Of a stretch of DNA of 64,000 nt, positions 40,080-49,746 are shown in pieces; the stretch's first letter is position 1, and each line of letters starts with the position of its first letter. The translations under genes and the position numbers were made by a program. The notes beneath the pieces were generated by a model. It made no database searches, had not been told where the DNA came from, and saw only the letters and a list, made by a program, of their open reading frames with translations. This stretch comes from JAGVSZ01 sp963747775. Lineage in GTDB: Bacteria; Pseudomonadota; Gammaproteobacteria; Burkholderiales; SG8-39. The DNA lies in the NCBI GenBank assembly GCA_963747775.1, contig CAVVGT010000007.1, forward strand, positions 62,001 through 126,000, in the 5' to 3' direction.

Positions 40080-41190
40080 TTACTTGCCCCGCGCGCGCCC
40101 GTACCGGTCGGCCCGGATGCCGAGCAGCTTCGCCGCGTTGCCGCCGATGATCGCGTCCTTCTCGGCGCGCTTGAGGAACCTCGCTCCGTTCACGAAGTCG
40201 ACCGGCTTGTAGTAGCCCATGTCGTACGGGTAGTCGGTGCCGATCACGACGTGGTCCGCGCCCCACAGGTTGACGAGGTGCTCGAGCTGCTCTTGTGCCG
40301 AACACCATGCGTGTCGCAGTAGATCTTCTTCATGTAGGACGCGGCGTGCTCTTGATGATGTCGTGGCACTCCGAGCGCACGCCGTGCGCGTGGTCCATCC
40401 GCGCCGGGTAGCGAGCCGAGGTAGCCGCCGCCGTGCGCCGCGACGAACTTGAGCCGCGGGTGGCGCTCGAGCACGCCGTCGAAGACGATGTGCGAGAGCG
40501 GCGACCGTGGTGTCGAGCGGGTTGCCGATGACGTTGGTGAGGAAGTGGTCCGTGAGCCGCGCTCCGTCGGTGAAGCCGTGCGGGTGCAGGAAGATGATCA
40601 CGCCCAGCTCCTCGACCTTCTTCCAGAACGGCTCGAAGCGCGAGTCGGAGATCTCCACGCTTCCGCACGTTGGTGCCGAGCTCCGCGCCGCGGAAGCCGA
40701 GGTCCTTCATGCAGTGCTCGAGCTCTGCGGCCGCCATCGGTCCGTCCTGCATCGGCACGTGCCGAGCGCGACGAAGCGGTCCGGGTGCGACGCCACGATC
40801 TCCGCGAGCCGCTCGTTGATGACGCGCGAGGTCTTGCGCCCGAGCTCCGGCTCGATCCGGTAGTAGTAACTGCAGCGGCGAGGTCGAGATCGCCTGCACG
40901 TCGATGCCCATCTTGTCCATGTCCTTGATGCGCTGCTCGACCGAGGTGAGCTGCGGCGCGATGCGCGCGCCCTGCTGGCGGTTCACCTCGCGCGTGCGGT
41001 CGTTCGAGAACCGGTCCATCGGCTCCTTCTCGAGCGCGTAGTGCGGCGCGGCGAGCGGCTCCACCGCCGCGGTCTTGCAATGGCAGTGGAGGTCGACGAC
41101 CAGTGACTTTGCGCCCCGCTTCGCCACGCTGCGCCTTGCGGCAGCGCCCGCGCTGGCACCGGCCGGCGCGCAGGAGAAGAGCTCGGTCAT
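40080..41190 (-). CDS. ACMSD-like amidohydrolase-2 (decarboxylase/hydrolase), about seven frame changes
   Basis: The start (41190) shares one base with the Bug 6 stop. SLVVDLHCHCKTAAVE has the HxH-like metal motif of the amidohydrolase-2 group (here HCHCK). SVEQRIKDMDKMGIDVQAIS, TSPLQ, GHVPMQDGPMAAAELEHCMK, LGFRGAELGTNV, WKKVEELGVIIFLHPHGFTD, LKFVAAHGGGYLGSLPARMD and HVVIGTDYPYDMGYYKP are in several frames. They match aminocarboxymuconate-semialdehyde decarboxylase-type enzymes of aromatic degradation. Breaks cluster between 40.3 and 40.9 kb, while both ends are clean. I read them as sequence error. Confidence 0.8.
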
Positions 41191-42158
41191 CACTGGCCCT
41201 TGATGTCGGCTTCTTTGATCAGTTTCGCGTACTTCTCGCTCTCGGCGCGGACGTGCGCGGCGAGCTGCTCTGGCGTGCTGTACACCGCCTCGACGCCGAG
41301 CTTGGCGAAGCCGTCCTTGGTTTCCGGAAGCTGCATCACCTTCACGAGGTCGGCGTGGAACTTGTCGAGAATCGGCTTCGGCGTCCCGGCGGGAAAGTAC
41401 ACGCCCCACCAGTTCTCGATCACGAGATTCGGCATGCCCGACTCGGCGCAGGTCGGAACGTCGCCGACGAGCGCGCTGCGCGTCGGCCCGGTCTGGCAGA
41501 TCGCGCGGAGCTTCCCGGCGCGGATGTTCTGCATGACCGGGAGCGCATCGGAGAACACCATGTCGATCTGGCCGCCGACCAGATCGTTGACCGACAGGAT
41601 GCCGCCCTTGTAGGGCACGTGGATGAGATCGAGCTTCGCCTGGATCTTGAACATCTCGCCGGCGAGCTGCGCGACGCTGCCCGGCCCGCTCGAGCCGAAG
41701 CTCGTCTTGCCCCCGCCCGCCTTCGCCATCGCGATCACGTCGTTGAGCGTCTTCGCATCCGTCTTGTTCGGGTTCACGACGAGGACGTTCGGGCCGGTCG
41801 AGATCAGCGAGACCGGCGCGAAATCGCGCACCATGTCGTAGGGCACCTTCGAGAGCAGCGGGTTCACGGCCACCGGCCCGATGTTGCCGATGACGAAGGT
41901 GTAGCCGTCGTTCGGCTGGCGGGCCGCGTACTCCATGCCGATCGCGCCGGCGGCGCCGGGCTTCGACTCGATCACCACGGTCTGCCCCCACAGCTCGCCG
42001 AGCTTCTGGCCGAAGATCCGGGCCATCAGGTCGGAGCTGCCGCCCGGCGGATAGGTCACCACCAGCTTCACGGGCCGCGCGGGGTAGCTCTGCGCCCAGG
42101 CCGGGCCCAGCGCCGCCGCGACGAGCAACGCGGCAAGGATCAAGAACGTTCTTCTCAT
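41190..42158 (-). CDS. Bug/TctC-family periplasmic receptor (6)
   Basis: 322 residues, signal peptide ILAALLVAAALGPAWAQ. YPARPVKLVVTYPPGGSSDL, GQTVVIESKPGAAGAIGMEY, RQPNDGYTFVIGNIG, LIHVPYKGGILSVNDLVGGQ and VGDVPTCAESGMPNLVIENW are the family blocks, with YPPGGSSD as ligand loop. Its stop shares a base with the ACMSD-like gene start, so the receptor and enzyme are coupled and probably act on the same aromatic acid. Confidence 0.88.
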   Translation of the reverse strand: MRRTFLILAALLVAAALGPAWAQSYPARPVKLVVTYPPGGSSDLMARIFGQKLGELWGQTVVIESKPGAAGAIGMEYAARQPNDGYTFVIGNIGPVAVNPLLSKVPYDMVRDFAPVSLISTGPNVLVVNPNKTDAKTLNDVIAMAKAGGGKTSFGSSGPGSVAQLAGEMFKIQAKLDLIHVPYKGGILSVNDLVGGQIDMVFSDALPVMQNIRAGKLRAICQTGPTRSALVGDVPTCAESGMPNLVIENWWGVYFPAGTPKPILDKFHADLVKVMQLPETKDGFAKLGVEAVYSTPEQLAAHVRAESEKYAKLIKEADIKGQ

Positions 42159-42195
42159 GGCTTCCTCCTGGTGAATCGCGACCGGACGCGGCCGC

Positions 42196-43167
42196 TTAGT
42201 CGGGCTTGATGCCGCCGCGCTCCACGACCTTCGTCCAGCGGTCGACCTCGGCCTTCATGAACGCGCCGAACTCCTCGGGAGAACTGGCGACCACGTCGAA
42301 GCCGATGGCGACCAGGCGGTCGCGCACCTCCGGCGAGCGCAGCGCCCGTACCGCCGCATCGTTCAGCTTCGCGACGATCTCCCGCGGGGTCTTGATCGGC
42401 GCTCCAGCCGCCTGCCACGACGTGACGACGAGATCGGGGAATCCCACCTCGGCCATCGTCGGCACGTCGGGGATCTGCGGGTTGCGCGCCTTCGCGGTAA
42501 CGGCGAGCGGCCGGATCTTCCCGGCCTTGATCTGCGTGGCGACGGTGCCGAGGTTCTGGAACGAGGCGTCCACCTGGCCGCCGAGGAGGTCGGTGACGAC
42601 CGCCGCGCCGCCCTTGTACGGCACGTGGATGCCGTCGGTGTTGGTCATCTGCTTGAACAGCTCGAAGGTGAGGTGGTCCGACGATCCGGTCCCGCTGGAT
42701 CCGAACGAGACCTTGCCCGGCTGCTTGCGCATCTGATCGAGCAGCTCCTTGACGGACTTCGCGGGGAACGCGAGCTTGGTGACCAGCACGTTCGGGGTCG
42801 TCACCGCGAGCGTGATCGGCGCGAAGTCGCGGACGGGGTTGTAGCGGAGGTCCTTGTAGAGCGCCGCGTTGATCGAGAACACGCCGATCGAGCCGACCAG
42901 GATGGTGTAGCCGTCCGGGTCCGCCTTCGCGACGAACTCGGCGGCGATGCTGCCGTTCGCGCCCGGCTTGTTCTCCACGACCGCGGGCTGCCCGAGAAAC
43001 TCCTGGAACTTCGAGCCGATCGCGCGTCCCACCGTGTCCGAGGGCCCGCCGGGCACGAAAGGGATGACGATCTTGATCGGCTTGGTCGGGTAGGCCTGTG
43101 CGTGGGCCACTCCCCACCCCAGTGACGCGATGACAAGGCATGCGGCGAATCGGGCCAGGCACTTCAT
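42196..43167 (-). CDS. Bug/TctC-family periplasmic receptor (7)
   Basis: 323 residues from the ATG at 43167, signal peptide FAACLVIASLGWGVAHAQ. YPTKPIKIVIPFVPGGPSDT, GQPAVVENKPGANGSIAAEF, KADPDGYTILVGSIG, GIHVPYKGGAAVVTDLLGGQ and IPDVPTMAEVGFPDLVVTSW. It is the first gene of the leftward group 43.2-40.1 kb, divergent from the SMP-30 gene across 107 bases. An upstream in-frame extension to 43455 is not family-like and is rejected. Confidence 0.88.
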   Translation of the reverse strand: MKCLARFAACLVIASLGWGVAHAQAYPTKPIKIVIPFVPGGPSDTVGRAIGSKFQEFLGQPAVVENKPGANGSIAAEFVAKADPDGYTILVGSIGVFSINAALYKDLRYNPVRDFAPITLAVTTPNVLVTKLAFPAKSVKELLDQMRKQPGKVSFGSSGTGSSDHLTFELFKQMTNTDGIHVPYKGGAAVVTDLLGGQVDASFQNLGTVATQIKAGKIRPLAVTAKARNPQIPDVPTMAEVGFPDLVVTSWQAAGAPIKTPREIVAKLNDAAVRALRSPEVRDRLVAIGFDVVASSPEEFGAFMKAEVDRWTKVVERGGIKPD

Positions 43168-43274
43168 CGGAATCTCCTCCAATTGGGCGGCCCGCAGTTT
43201 AGCCGCTTGTTGGACGCGAGTGCGGGACGCGTTTAGACTCGCTCGCCCGCAATGCAAACAACAAAGGAGGAGCC

Positions 43275-44291
<1,017 letters not shown>

Positions 44292-44304
44292 ACAGGATTC
44301 CCGC

Positions 44305-46029
44305 ATGACCCAGCGCAAACGCCCCGAAGACCTCCGCAGCCACCGCTGGTACGGCGCCAAGGACCTCCGCGCCTTCGGCCACCGCTCCCGCACCGCGCAA
44401 ATGGGCTTCGACCGCTCGGACTACGCGGGGAAGCCCGTTATCGCGATCATCAACACCTGGAGCGACATCAACCCCTGCCACACCCACTTCAAGCAGCGCG
44501 TCGAGGAGGTGAAGCGCGGCGTGTGGCAGGCGGGAGGGTTCCCGGTCGAGATGCCGGCGATGAGCCTGTCCGAGCCGTTCCAGAAGCCCACCACGATGAT
44601 GTATCGCAACTTCCTCGCCATGGAGACCGAGGAGCTGCTGCGGTCCTATCCGGCCGACGGCGCGGTGCTGATGGGCGGCTGCGACAAGACGACGCCGGCC
44701 CTGATCATGGGTGCCACGTCGATGAACCTTCCCGCGATCTTCATGCCCGCGGGCCCGATGCTGCGCGGCGACTTCCGCGGCCAGTTCCTCGGATCGGGGT
44801 CCGACACCTGGAAGTACTGGGCGGATCTGCGCGCCGGGAAGATCACCGAGACCGACTGGCAGGGCGTCGAGCAGGGCATCGCGCGCTCGCCCGGCCACTG
44901 CATGACGATGGGCACGGCCTCGACGATGACGAGCGCGGCGGAAGCGCTCGGGCTCACCCTGCCCGGGGCGGCCTCGATTCCGGCGGCCGACGCCCGCCAC
45001 GCAGCAATGGCGACCCTCACCGGCAAGCGCATCGTCGACATGGTCTGGGACGACCTGAAGCCCTCGGAGGTCCTCACGGAGGCGGCCTTTCACAACGGCG
45101 TCGTGACCGTGCTCGCGCTCGGGGGCTCGACCAACGCGATCGTGCACCTCCTCGCGATGGCGCGCCGTGCCGGGGCGAAGCTCGACCTCGACGCGTTCGA
45201 CCGGCTCGCGCGCAGGACGCCGCTCCTCGCCAACATCCGGCCCTCGGGCAAATACCTGATGGAGGACTTCTACTATGCGGGCGGCCTCCGGGCGCTGCTC
45301 GCGACGCTCGGGACCCACCTGCGCCCGGAGGCGAGAACGGTCAACGGCCGGACCCTCGGGGCGAACGTCGAGGGCGCGCAGGTCTTCAACGACGACGTGA
45401 TCCGCCCCCTCGCGAACCCCCTGGTGGCGGGCGACAGCCTGGCCGTGGTGCGCGGCAACCTCGCCCCCGACGGGGCGGTGATCAAGCCGCCCGCGGCGGA
45501 AGCGCGCCTGCATCGGCACGCGGGCAAGGCGGTCGTCTTCGCCGACTACAACGACATGGCCGCGCGTATCGACGACCCGGCCCTGCCGGTGGACGAAAAC
45601 TCGGTGATCGTGCTGAAGCATGCCGGCCCGCTGGGCGCCGGCATGCCCGAGTGGGGCCAGCTCCCGATCCCGAGGAAGCTCCTCGAGAAAGGGGTGCGCG
45701 ACATGGTGCGCATCTCGGACGCGCGCATGAGCGGCACGAGCTACGGCGCGTGCGTGCTGCACGTGGCACCGGAGTCCTTCGTGGGCGGACCGCTTGCCTT
45801 CGTGCGCGACGGTGACGAGATCGAGTTGGACGTCCCTGCCAGGAAGCTGACATTGAAGGTGAGCGACGAGGAGCTCGCCCGCCGTAAGGCCGCCTGGCGG
45901 CCGCCCGCCCCGCGCTACGGCCGTGGCTATGGCCGGGTGTTCGCGAGCCACGTCACCCAGGCGAACGAGGGCTGCGACTTCGACTTCCTGGAGCGGGGGG
46001 ACGCGACCCCGGACCCCGAGATTCACTAA
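44305..46029 (+). CDS. IlvD/Edd-family sugar-acid dehydratase (L-arabonate dehydratase-like)
   Basis: 574 residues. Fe-S cluster cysteines lie in INTWSDINPCHTHF, VLMGGCDKTTPALIMGATSM and RSPGHCMTMGTASTMTSAAE. LALGGSTNAIVHLLAMARRA, LMEDFYYAGGLRALL, VVFADYNDMAARIDDPAL, VRISDARMSGTSYGACVLHV and the final HVTQANEGCDFDFLE follow the aldonate-dehydratase branch and not true dihydroxy-acid dehydratase. It removes water from a sugar acid to a 2-keto-3-deoxy acid. The RraA-like and HpaI-like aldolases nearby could act on such products. Confidence 0.88.
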   Translation: MTQRKRPEDLRSHRWYGAKDLRAFGHRSRTAQMGFDRSDYAGKPVIAIINTWSDINPCHTHFKQRVEEVKRGVWQAGGFPVEMPAMSLSEPFQKPTTMMYRNFLAMETEELLRSYPADGAVLMGGCDKTTPALIMGATSMNLPAIFMPAGPMLRGDFRGQFLGSGSDTWKYWADLRAGKITETDWQGVEQGIARSPGHCMTMGTASTMTSAAEALGLTLPGAASIPAADARHAAMATLTGKRIVDMVWDDLKPSEVLTEAAFHNGVVTVLALGGSTNAIVHLLAMARRAGAKLDLDAFDRLARRTPLLANIRPSGKYLMEDFYYAGGLRALLATLGTHLRPEARTVNGRTLGANVEGAQVFNDDVIRPLANPLVAGDSLAVVRGNLAPDGAVIKPPAAEARLHRHAGKAVVFADYNDMAARIDDPALPVDENSVIVLKHAGPLGAGMPEWGQLPIPRKLLEKGVRDMVRISDARMSGTSYGACVLHVAPESFVGGPLAFVRDGDEIELDVPARKLTLKVSDEELARRKAAWRPPAPRYGRGYGRVFASHVTQANEGCDFDFLERGDATPDPEIH

Positions 46030-46075
46030 GGATCCCTAGAACGCGTCCTCAGTAGCAGACTCGTTCCCTGGGATT

Positions 46076-46107
46076 GGGGGATCGTAACGGGGGCTGTGGC
46101 CCCCTTG
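46076..46107. repeat. REP-like GC hairpin element, copy 1
   Basis: GGGGGATCGTAAC, then a hairpin of GGGGGC and GCCCCC (loop about 4 bases), then TTG. It lies 47 bases after the IlvD/Edd stop. The sequence and layout match 63640-63670, apart from three substitutions before the hairpin and two extra bases in the loop. It may also end the dehydratase transcript, although no T-run follows. Confidence 0.6.
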
Positions 46108-46129
46108 ACCCGCGTTTTCCCAGCCGGCC

Positions 46130-46184
46130 TTGGGAACCAGGCCCCGGCCGGGCTATAGTTCAGCCGGTCCGCCCCAGAGCGGAC
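46130..46184 (+). promoter_or_regulatory. Promoter with downstream inverted repeat for the DGQHR gene
   Basis: TTGGGA (46130-46135), 18 bases, then TATAGT (46154-46159). Right after the expected start of transcription, GTCCGC-cccaga-GCGGAC (46167-46184) is a 6-bp-arm inverted repeat that could be an operator. A Shine-Dalgarno GGGAGAAGG precedes the GTG at 46205. Confidence 0.55.
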
Positions 46185-46204
46185 TGAATCAAGGGAGAAG
46201 GCCC

Positions 46205-47323
46205 GTGCACGCCACAAGAGTCCGCCAGAAAGACGGCATCTTTTACTTCGCCAGCTACCCCGCCAAGGACCTGCTGGCGAAGGTACGCTTCATCAGCCGG
46301 TTCTACGGCGAGGGCGAAGAGATCGCGGCCTCCCGCATCGCGCACGACGACGACGTCGCGCAGTACATCTCCAGGATCGAGCGCACCGACAAGGCCTTCC
46401 AGCGCGGGCTCTCGCAGGCCAAAGTGAAGCAGCTGCGCAACTTCTACGAGACCGCGGTCACGCAGCCGCCGATCCCGGGCACGGTGCTGCTGTTCACCGC
46501 GGAGCGGCTCAACTTCCGCTCCGGCGGCGACGATCACGGCAGCCTGTCGGAGCCGACGGCGAAGTTCCTGATCATCGACGGCCAGCACCGGCTCGCGGCG
46601 CTGCACTTCTACCTGCTGGACCGTCCCGCCGACGGGGCGACGATCAACGTGCCCTGCATCATCTTCGACGGCCGCAGCGAAGACTTCGCGACCGAGATGT
46701 TCGTCATCATCAATTCGACCCCCACGCGCATCAACAAGAGCCACCTCGTGGACCTCTACGAGCGCGTGTCGTGGGCCGCGCCCGACCGCAAGTTCGCCTC
46801 GCGGCTGGTCGAGCGACTGTACGTCGAAGCCGACAGCCCGCTGCGCTACCGCATCAACCGCCTCGGCGGCCGCAGCGCGCGCGACAAGTGGGTGCTGCAG
46901 GCGGAGCTCTTCAACGAAATCCACCGCTGGGTGAAGGCCAACTGGCGCAAGATCCAGGTCGCCGGCGGGAGCGCGAAGGAAGTGCCGCGCTACTACGGGA
47001 TCATCCGCGACTTCCTCAAGGCTGCCCACTCGGCATTCACCGACGCGTCCTGGGGCAAGGACAACTACATGGTCACCAAGCCGGTGACGATCAAGGCGCT
47101 GGTGCGCGTGTGCGCCGACCTCGCGCGCGAGGACGCCGAGCCCGCCGAGGGCCGCGTCGGGCGCTGGGAAGTGCGGCTCTCGCCGTGGGCCGACATGGTC
47201 CGGCAATTCCGGGTGGACGGGTTCTACGAGCGCTTTCCCGCCAAGGGCGAGGTCGAGCGCGTTGCGAAGGTGCATCGCGAGCTCGCGAAGGCCGCGGGCA
47301 TCGAGGTCGGCAAGAAGGACTGA
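46205..47323 (+). CDS. Orphan DGQHR-domain (DndB-like) protein
   Basis: 372 residues from a GTG at 46205. The motif FLIIDGQHRLAALHFYLLD (DGQHR at 125-129) defines the DndB/DGQHR superfamily. ETAVTQPPIPGTVLLF before it and FVIINSTPTRINKSHLVDLY after it are also typical, followed by a helical C-terminal half. DndB represses and tunes phosphorothioate DNA modification; other DGQHR proteins are found in defence islands and in solitary form. No dndACDE, dptFGH or restriction genes are in the window. It has its own promoter and is followed 3 bases later by the RraA-like gene. Confidence 0.82.
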   Translation: MHATRVRQKDGIFYFASYPAKDLLAKVRFISRFYGEGEEIAASRIAHDDDVAQYISRIERTDKAFQRGLSQAKVKQLRNFYETAVTQPPIPGTVLLFTAERLNFRSGGDDHGSLSEPTAKFLIIDGQHRLAALHFYLLDRPADGATINVPCIIFDGRSEDFATEMFVIINSTPTRINKSHLVDLYERVSWAAPDRKFASRLVERLYVEADSPLRYRINRLGGRSARDKWVLQAELFNEIHRWVKANWRKIQVAGGSAKEVPRYYGIIRDFLKAAHSAFTDASWGKDNYMVTKPVTIKALVRVCADLAREDAEPAEGRVGRWEVRLSPWADMVRQFRVDGFYERFPAKGEVERVAKVHRELAKAAGIEVGKKD

Positions 47324-47326
47324 CGC

Positions 47327-47998
47327 ATGACCGTCGGCTTCCGAATTCTGCCGGGGCTGCCGCGCCCTTCACGCGAGCTCGTCGCCGCCCTTGCCGAGAT
47401 GGTCACGGCCCATCTGTCCGACAACATGAGCCGACTCCAGGGCGCCGCGGCGGCGATCCGCCCCATGCACTCTGGCGGGGTTCTCGCCGGCTGCGCATTG
47501 ACCGTGCGAGTGCCGGCGGGCGACAACCTGATGGTCCATAAGGCGATCGACATCGCCGCGCCGGGCGACGTGATCGTGGTCGATGCCGCGGGAATGCTCG
47601 AGCAGGCGATCATCGGCGACATCATGACGAGCCTCGCCGCGAAGCGCGGCGTTGCGGGGTTCGTAATCGACGGCGCGATCCGGGATGCGGCGGAGCTCGC
47701 CTCCCGCTCCTTCCCGGTCTATGCGCGCGGCGTGACGCACCGCGGGCCGTACAAGAACGGACCCGGCGAGATCAACGTCCCGGTCTCGATCGGCGGGATG
47801 GTCGTGCGACCGGGCGACATCATCGTCGGCGACGGCGACGGGGTCGTCGCGGTCCCGCAGGCCGACGCGGAAGCGGTGCTCGCCGCCGCGCGCGAGCAGA
47901 AGAAGAAGGAAGACGCGTCGCTCGCGGCGATTGCGGCCGGCACGATCGACCGCAAATGGGTCGACGACACCCTGCGCGCCAAGGGGTGCAAGTTCTGA
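47327..47998 (+). CDS. RraA-like / 4-hydroxy-4-methyl-2-oxoglutarate aldolase-family protein
   Basis: 223 residues. LSDNMSRLQGAAAAIRPMHS, GCALTVRVPAGDNLMVHKAI, APGDVIVVDAAGMLEQAIIG, GFVIDGAIRDAAELASRSFP and RPGDIIVGDGDGVVAVPQAD are the HMG/CHA aldolase blocks, including the GxxxRD-type substrate and metal site (DGAIRD). Such enzymes split 4-hydroxy-4-methyl-2-oxoglutarate or decarboxylate oxaloacetate; in gallate and protocatechuate 4,5-cleavage they give pyruvate. Nearly overlapping with the DGQHR gene, so co-expressed with it. Confidence 0.86.
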   Translation: MTVGFRILPGLPRPSRELVAALAEMVTAHLSDNMSRLQGAAAAIRPMHSGGVLAGCALTVRVPAGDNLMVHKAIDIAAPGDVIVVDAAGMLEQAIIGDIMTSLAAKRGVAGFVIDGAIRDAAELASRSFPVYARGVTHRGPYKNGPGEINVPVSIGGMVVRPGDIIVGDGDGVVAVPQADAEAVLAAAREQKKKEDASLAAIAAGTIDRKWVDDTLRAKGCKF

Positions 47999-48161
47999 TT
48001 CCGTGCCGCGCCGCCGCATGACGGCGCGCTGACAGGCGGCGGGCAGGCGGTAATCCTTGGCACGCTCCGGCACGGGCGCCCGGCCCCCCGTGCCGTTATT
48101 CCTCGTGCCCTCGGTGGAGCGATCCGATGATGCGGTCATCGCATCCGGCGGGGACCGCACC
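47999..48161. other. Spacer, no gene seen
   Basis: A 163-base stretch after the RraA-like gene. It is rich in GCGCGC/CGGCGG and lacks a family-like frame. The upstream extension of the following gene (from 48057) is not conserved-looking and is rejected in favour of the ATG at 48162. Confidence 0.4.
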
Positions 48162-48911
48162 ATGCCGCTCCTGCTCGCGCTGAACGTCTTCGTCCAGCTG
48201 CTCTTCGTCGTGCACGTCTACCGCGCCGGCGCGCCGCGCTACTGGGTGTTCGTCATCCTTGCGTTCCCGGTCATCGGCTGCCTCGCCTACTTCGCGCTCG
48301 AGGTGTTCCCGCATTCGCGGGAGGCGACCGCGGCGCGGCGTGCTGCGCAGCGCGTCGCCAAGGCGCTCGACCCGGACCGGGGGCTGCGCACCCGGGTCGC
48401 CGAGCTCGAGCTCTGCGGGAGCATCGACAATCGCACCGCGCTCGCGGAGGAATGCCTCGCCGCCGGCATGCCCGCGGACGCGGCGAAGCTCTACCGCAGC
48501 TGCCTCGCGGGCGCCTACGAGAACGACCCGCACCTGCGCTTCGGGCTCGCGCAGGCGCTCGTGGACCAGGGCGCATGGGAGGATGCGGCAGAGGTCGTGG
48601 GCCGATTGCGCGCCGACCACCCGTGCCACCGGTCGAACGACGCGCGGCTGCTGCACGCACGCGTGCTGGAAGGGCGCGGCGAGACGGCCGCGGCGCTCGA
48701 GGAGTACCGCGAGCTCGTGCCGGCGTTCGTGGGGCTGGAGGCGCGCTGCCGCTTCGGCCTGCTGCTGGAACGCGTGGGGCGCGCCGACGAGGCGCGCGCG
48801 CTGTTCGGCGAGGCGGTGACGCAGTCGGCCCGCACGCTCACGCCGGTGGCGTCGGAGAGCCGCTGGGCGAAGCTCGCGCGCGAGCGCGCCGCGCCCCGCG
48901 GCGCAGCCTGA
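48162..48911 (+). CDS. Membrane-anchored TPR protein
   Basis: 249 residues. Two N-terminal hydrophobic helices (LLLALNVFVQLLFVVHVYRA, YWVFVILAFPVIGCLAYFAL) resemble the phospholipase-D-nuclease N-terminal (PLDc_N) membrane module. They are followed by tetratricopeptide-like repeats (ALAEECLAAGMPADAAKLYR, LRFGLAQALVDQGAWEDAAE, AALEEYRELVPAFVGLEARC then RFGLLLERVGRADEARALFG). The role is unknown, probably a scaffold at the inner membrane. It converges on the MscS gene with a 10-base gap. Confidence 0.7.
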   Translation: MPLLLALNVFVQLLFVVHVYRAGAPRYWVFVILAFPVIGCLAYFALEVFPHSREATAARRAAQRVAKALDPDRGLRTRVAELELCGSIDNRTALAEECLAAGMPADAAKLYRSCLAGAYENDPHLRFGLAQALVDQGAWEDAAEVVGRLRADHPCHRSNDARLLHARVLEGRGETAAALEEYRELVPAFVGLEARCRFGLLLERVGRADEARALFGEAVTQSARTLTPVASESRWAKLARERAAPRGAA

Positions 48912-48921
48912 GGAGTGCCCG

Positions 48922-49731
48922 TCAGACCGTCTGCGCGATGCGGTGCCGCGTTTCCGGAACCGCGTAACCCGCCGCGCCGAAGGTATCGCTGATCGCCTTG
49001 TTGGTGTCGAAGTACACCTGCCAGTAGTGGTCGGTGTGCGTGTAGGGCCGCACCGCCAGCACCGGTCCGCGCTCGTTGAAGTCGACGATCTCGACGTCCG
49101 GCGCGGTCGCCTTCTCGACGTTCGGGATCTTTGCAAGCGCCTCCTTCAGCCGCCGGATCGCGTCGTGCGGATCCACGCTGTGCGCGAGCTGCGCCAGCCG
49201 GTCGACGCGGCGGAACGGGTTCGTCGAGTAGTTCTGGATGGTGTCGGCGAAGAGCTTGTTGTTGCCGACGAAGCTGCTGACGTTGTCGGGCGTCAGGATC
49301 GTGGTCGCGAACAGCCCGATTTCCTTCACCGTGCCCTCGAGGCCGCCGGCCTTGATGTAGTCACCGACCTTGAACGGGCGCAACACGATGAGAAAGGCGC
49401 CGGCGGCGAAGTTGGCGAGCAGCCCTGCCCAGGCCGCGCCGATCGCGATCCCCATCCCGGCAACCAGCGCGGCGAAGGAGGTCGTCTCGACACCGAAGTA
49501 ACCGAGAATCGCGACGACGAGGACGATGTTGAGCGCCACGCTGACGATGTTGCCGATGTAGCGCAGCAGCGTCGGATCGACGTGCTGCCGGGTGAGCGCA
49601 GTCGAGACGAGCCGCACCGCGAGCCCAATCAGGTAGCGGCCGACGATCCATACGGCGAGCGCGCCGAGGGCCTTCAGGCCGAACGCGGTGAGATTGGTGG
49701 TGGCGGTTTCGATGATGCGGTCAAAGTTCAT
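48922..49731 (-). CDS. MscS-family small mechanosensitive channel
   Basis: 269 residues with three N-terminal membrane helices. The pore helix AGMGIAIGAAWAGLLANFAA has the Gly/Ala pattern of MscS TM3, and the beta domain has RPFKVGDYIKAGGLEGTVKE and IGLFATTILTPDNVSSFVGN. A C-terminal alpha/beta part follows. It gates open under membrane tension to release osmolytes. It lies 15 bases downstream of the lytic transglycosylase gene on the same strand. Confidence 0.9.
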   Translation of the reverse strand: MNFDRIIETATTNLTAFGLKALGALAVWIVGRYLIGLAVRLVSTALTRQHVDPTLLRYIGNIVSVALNIVLVVAILGYFGVETTSFAALVAGMGIAIGAAWAGLLANFAAGAFLIVLRPFKVGDYIKAGGLEGTVKEIGLFATTILTPDNVSSFVGNNKLFADTIQNYSTNPFRRVDRLAQLAHSVDPHDAIRRLKEALAKIPNVEKATAPDVEIVDFNERGPVLAVRPYTHTDHYWQVYFDTNKAISDTFGAAGYAVPETRHRIAQTV

Positions 49732-49746
49732 GCGATTCCTCTGTGA

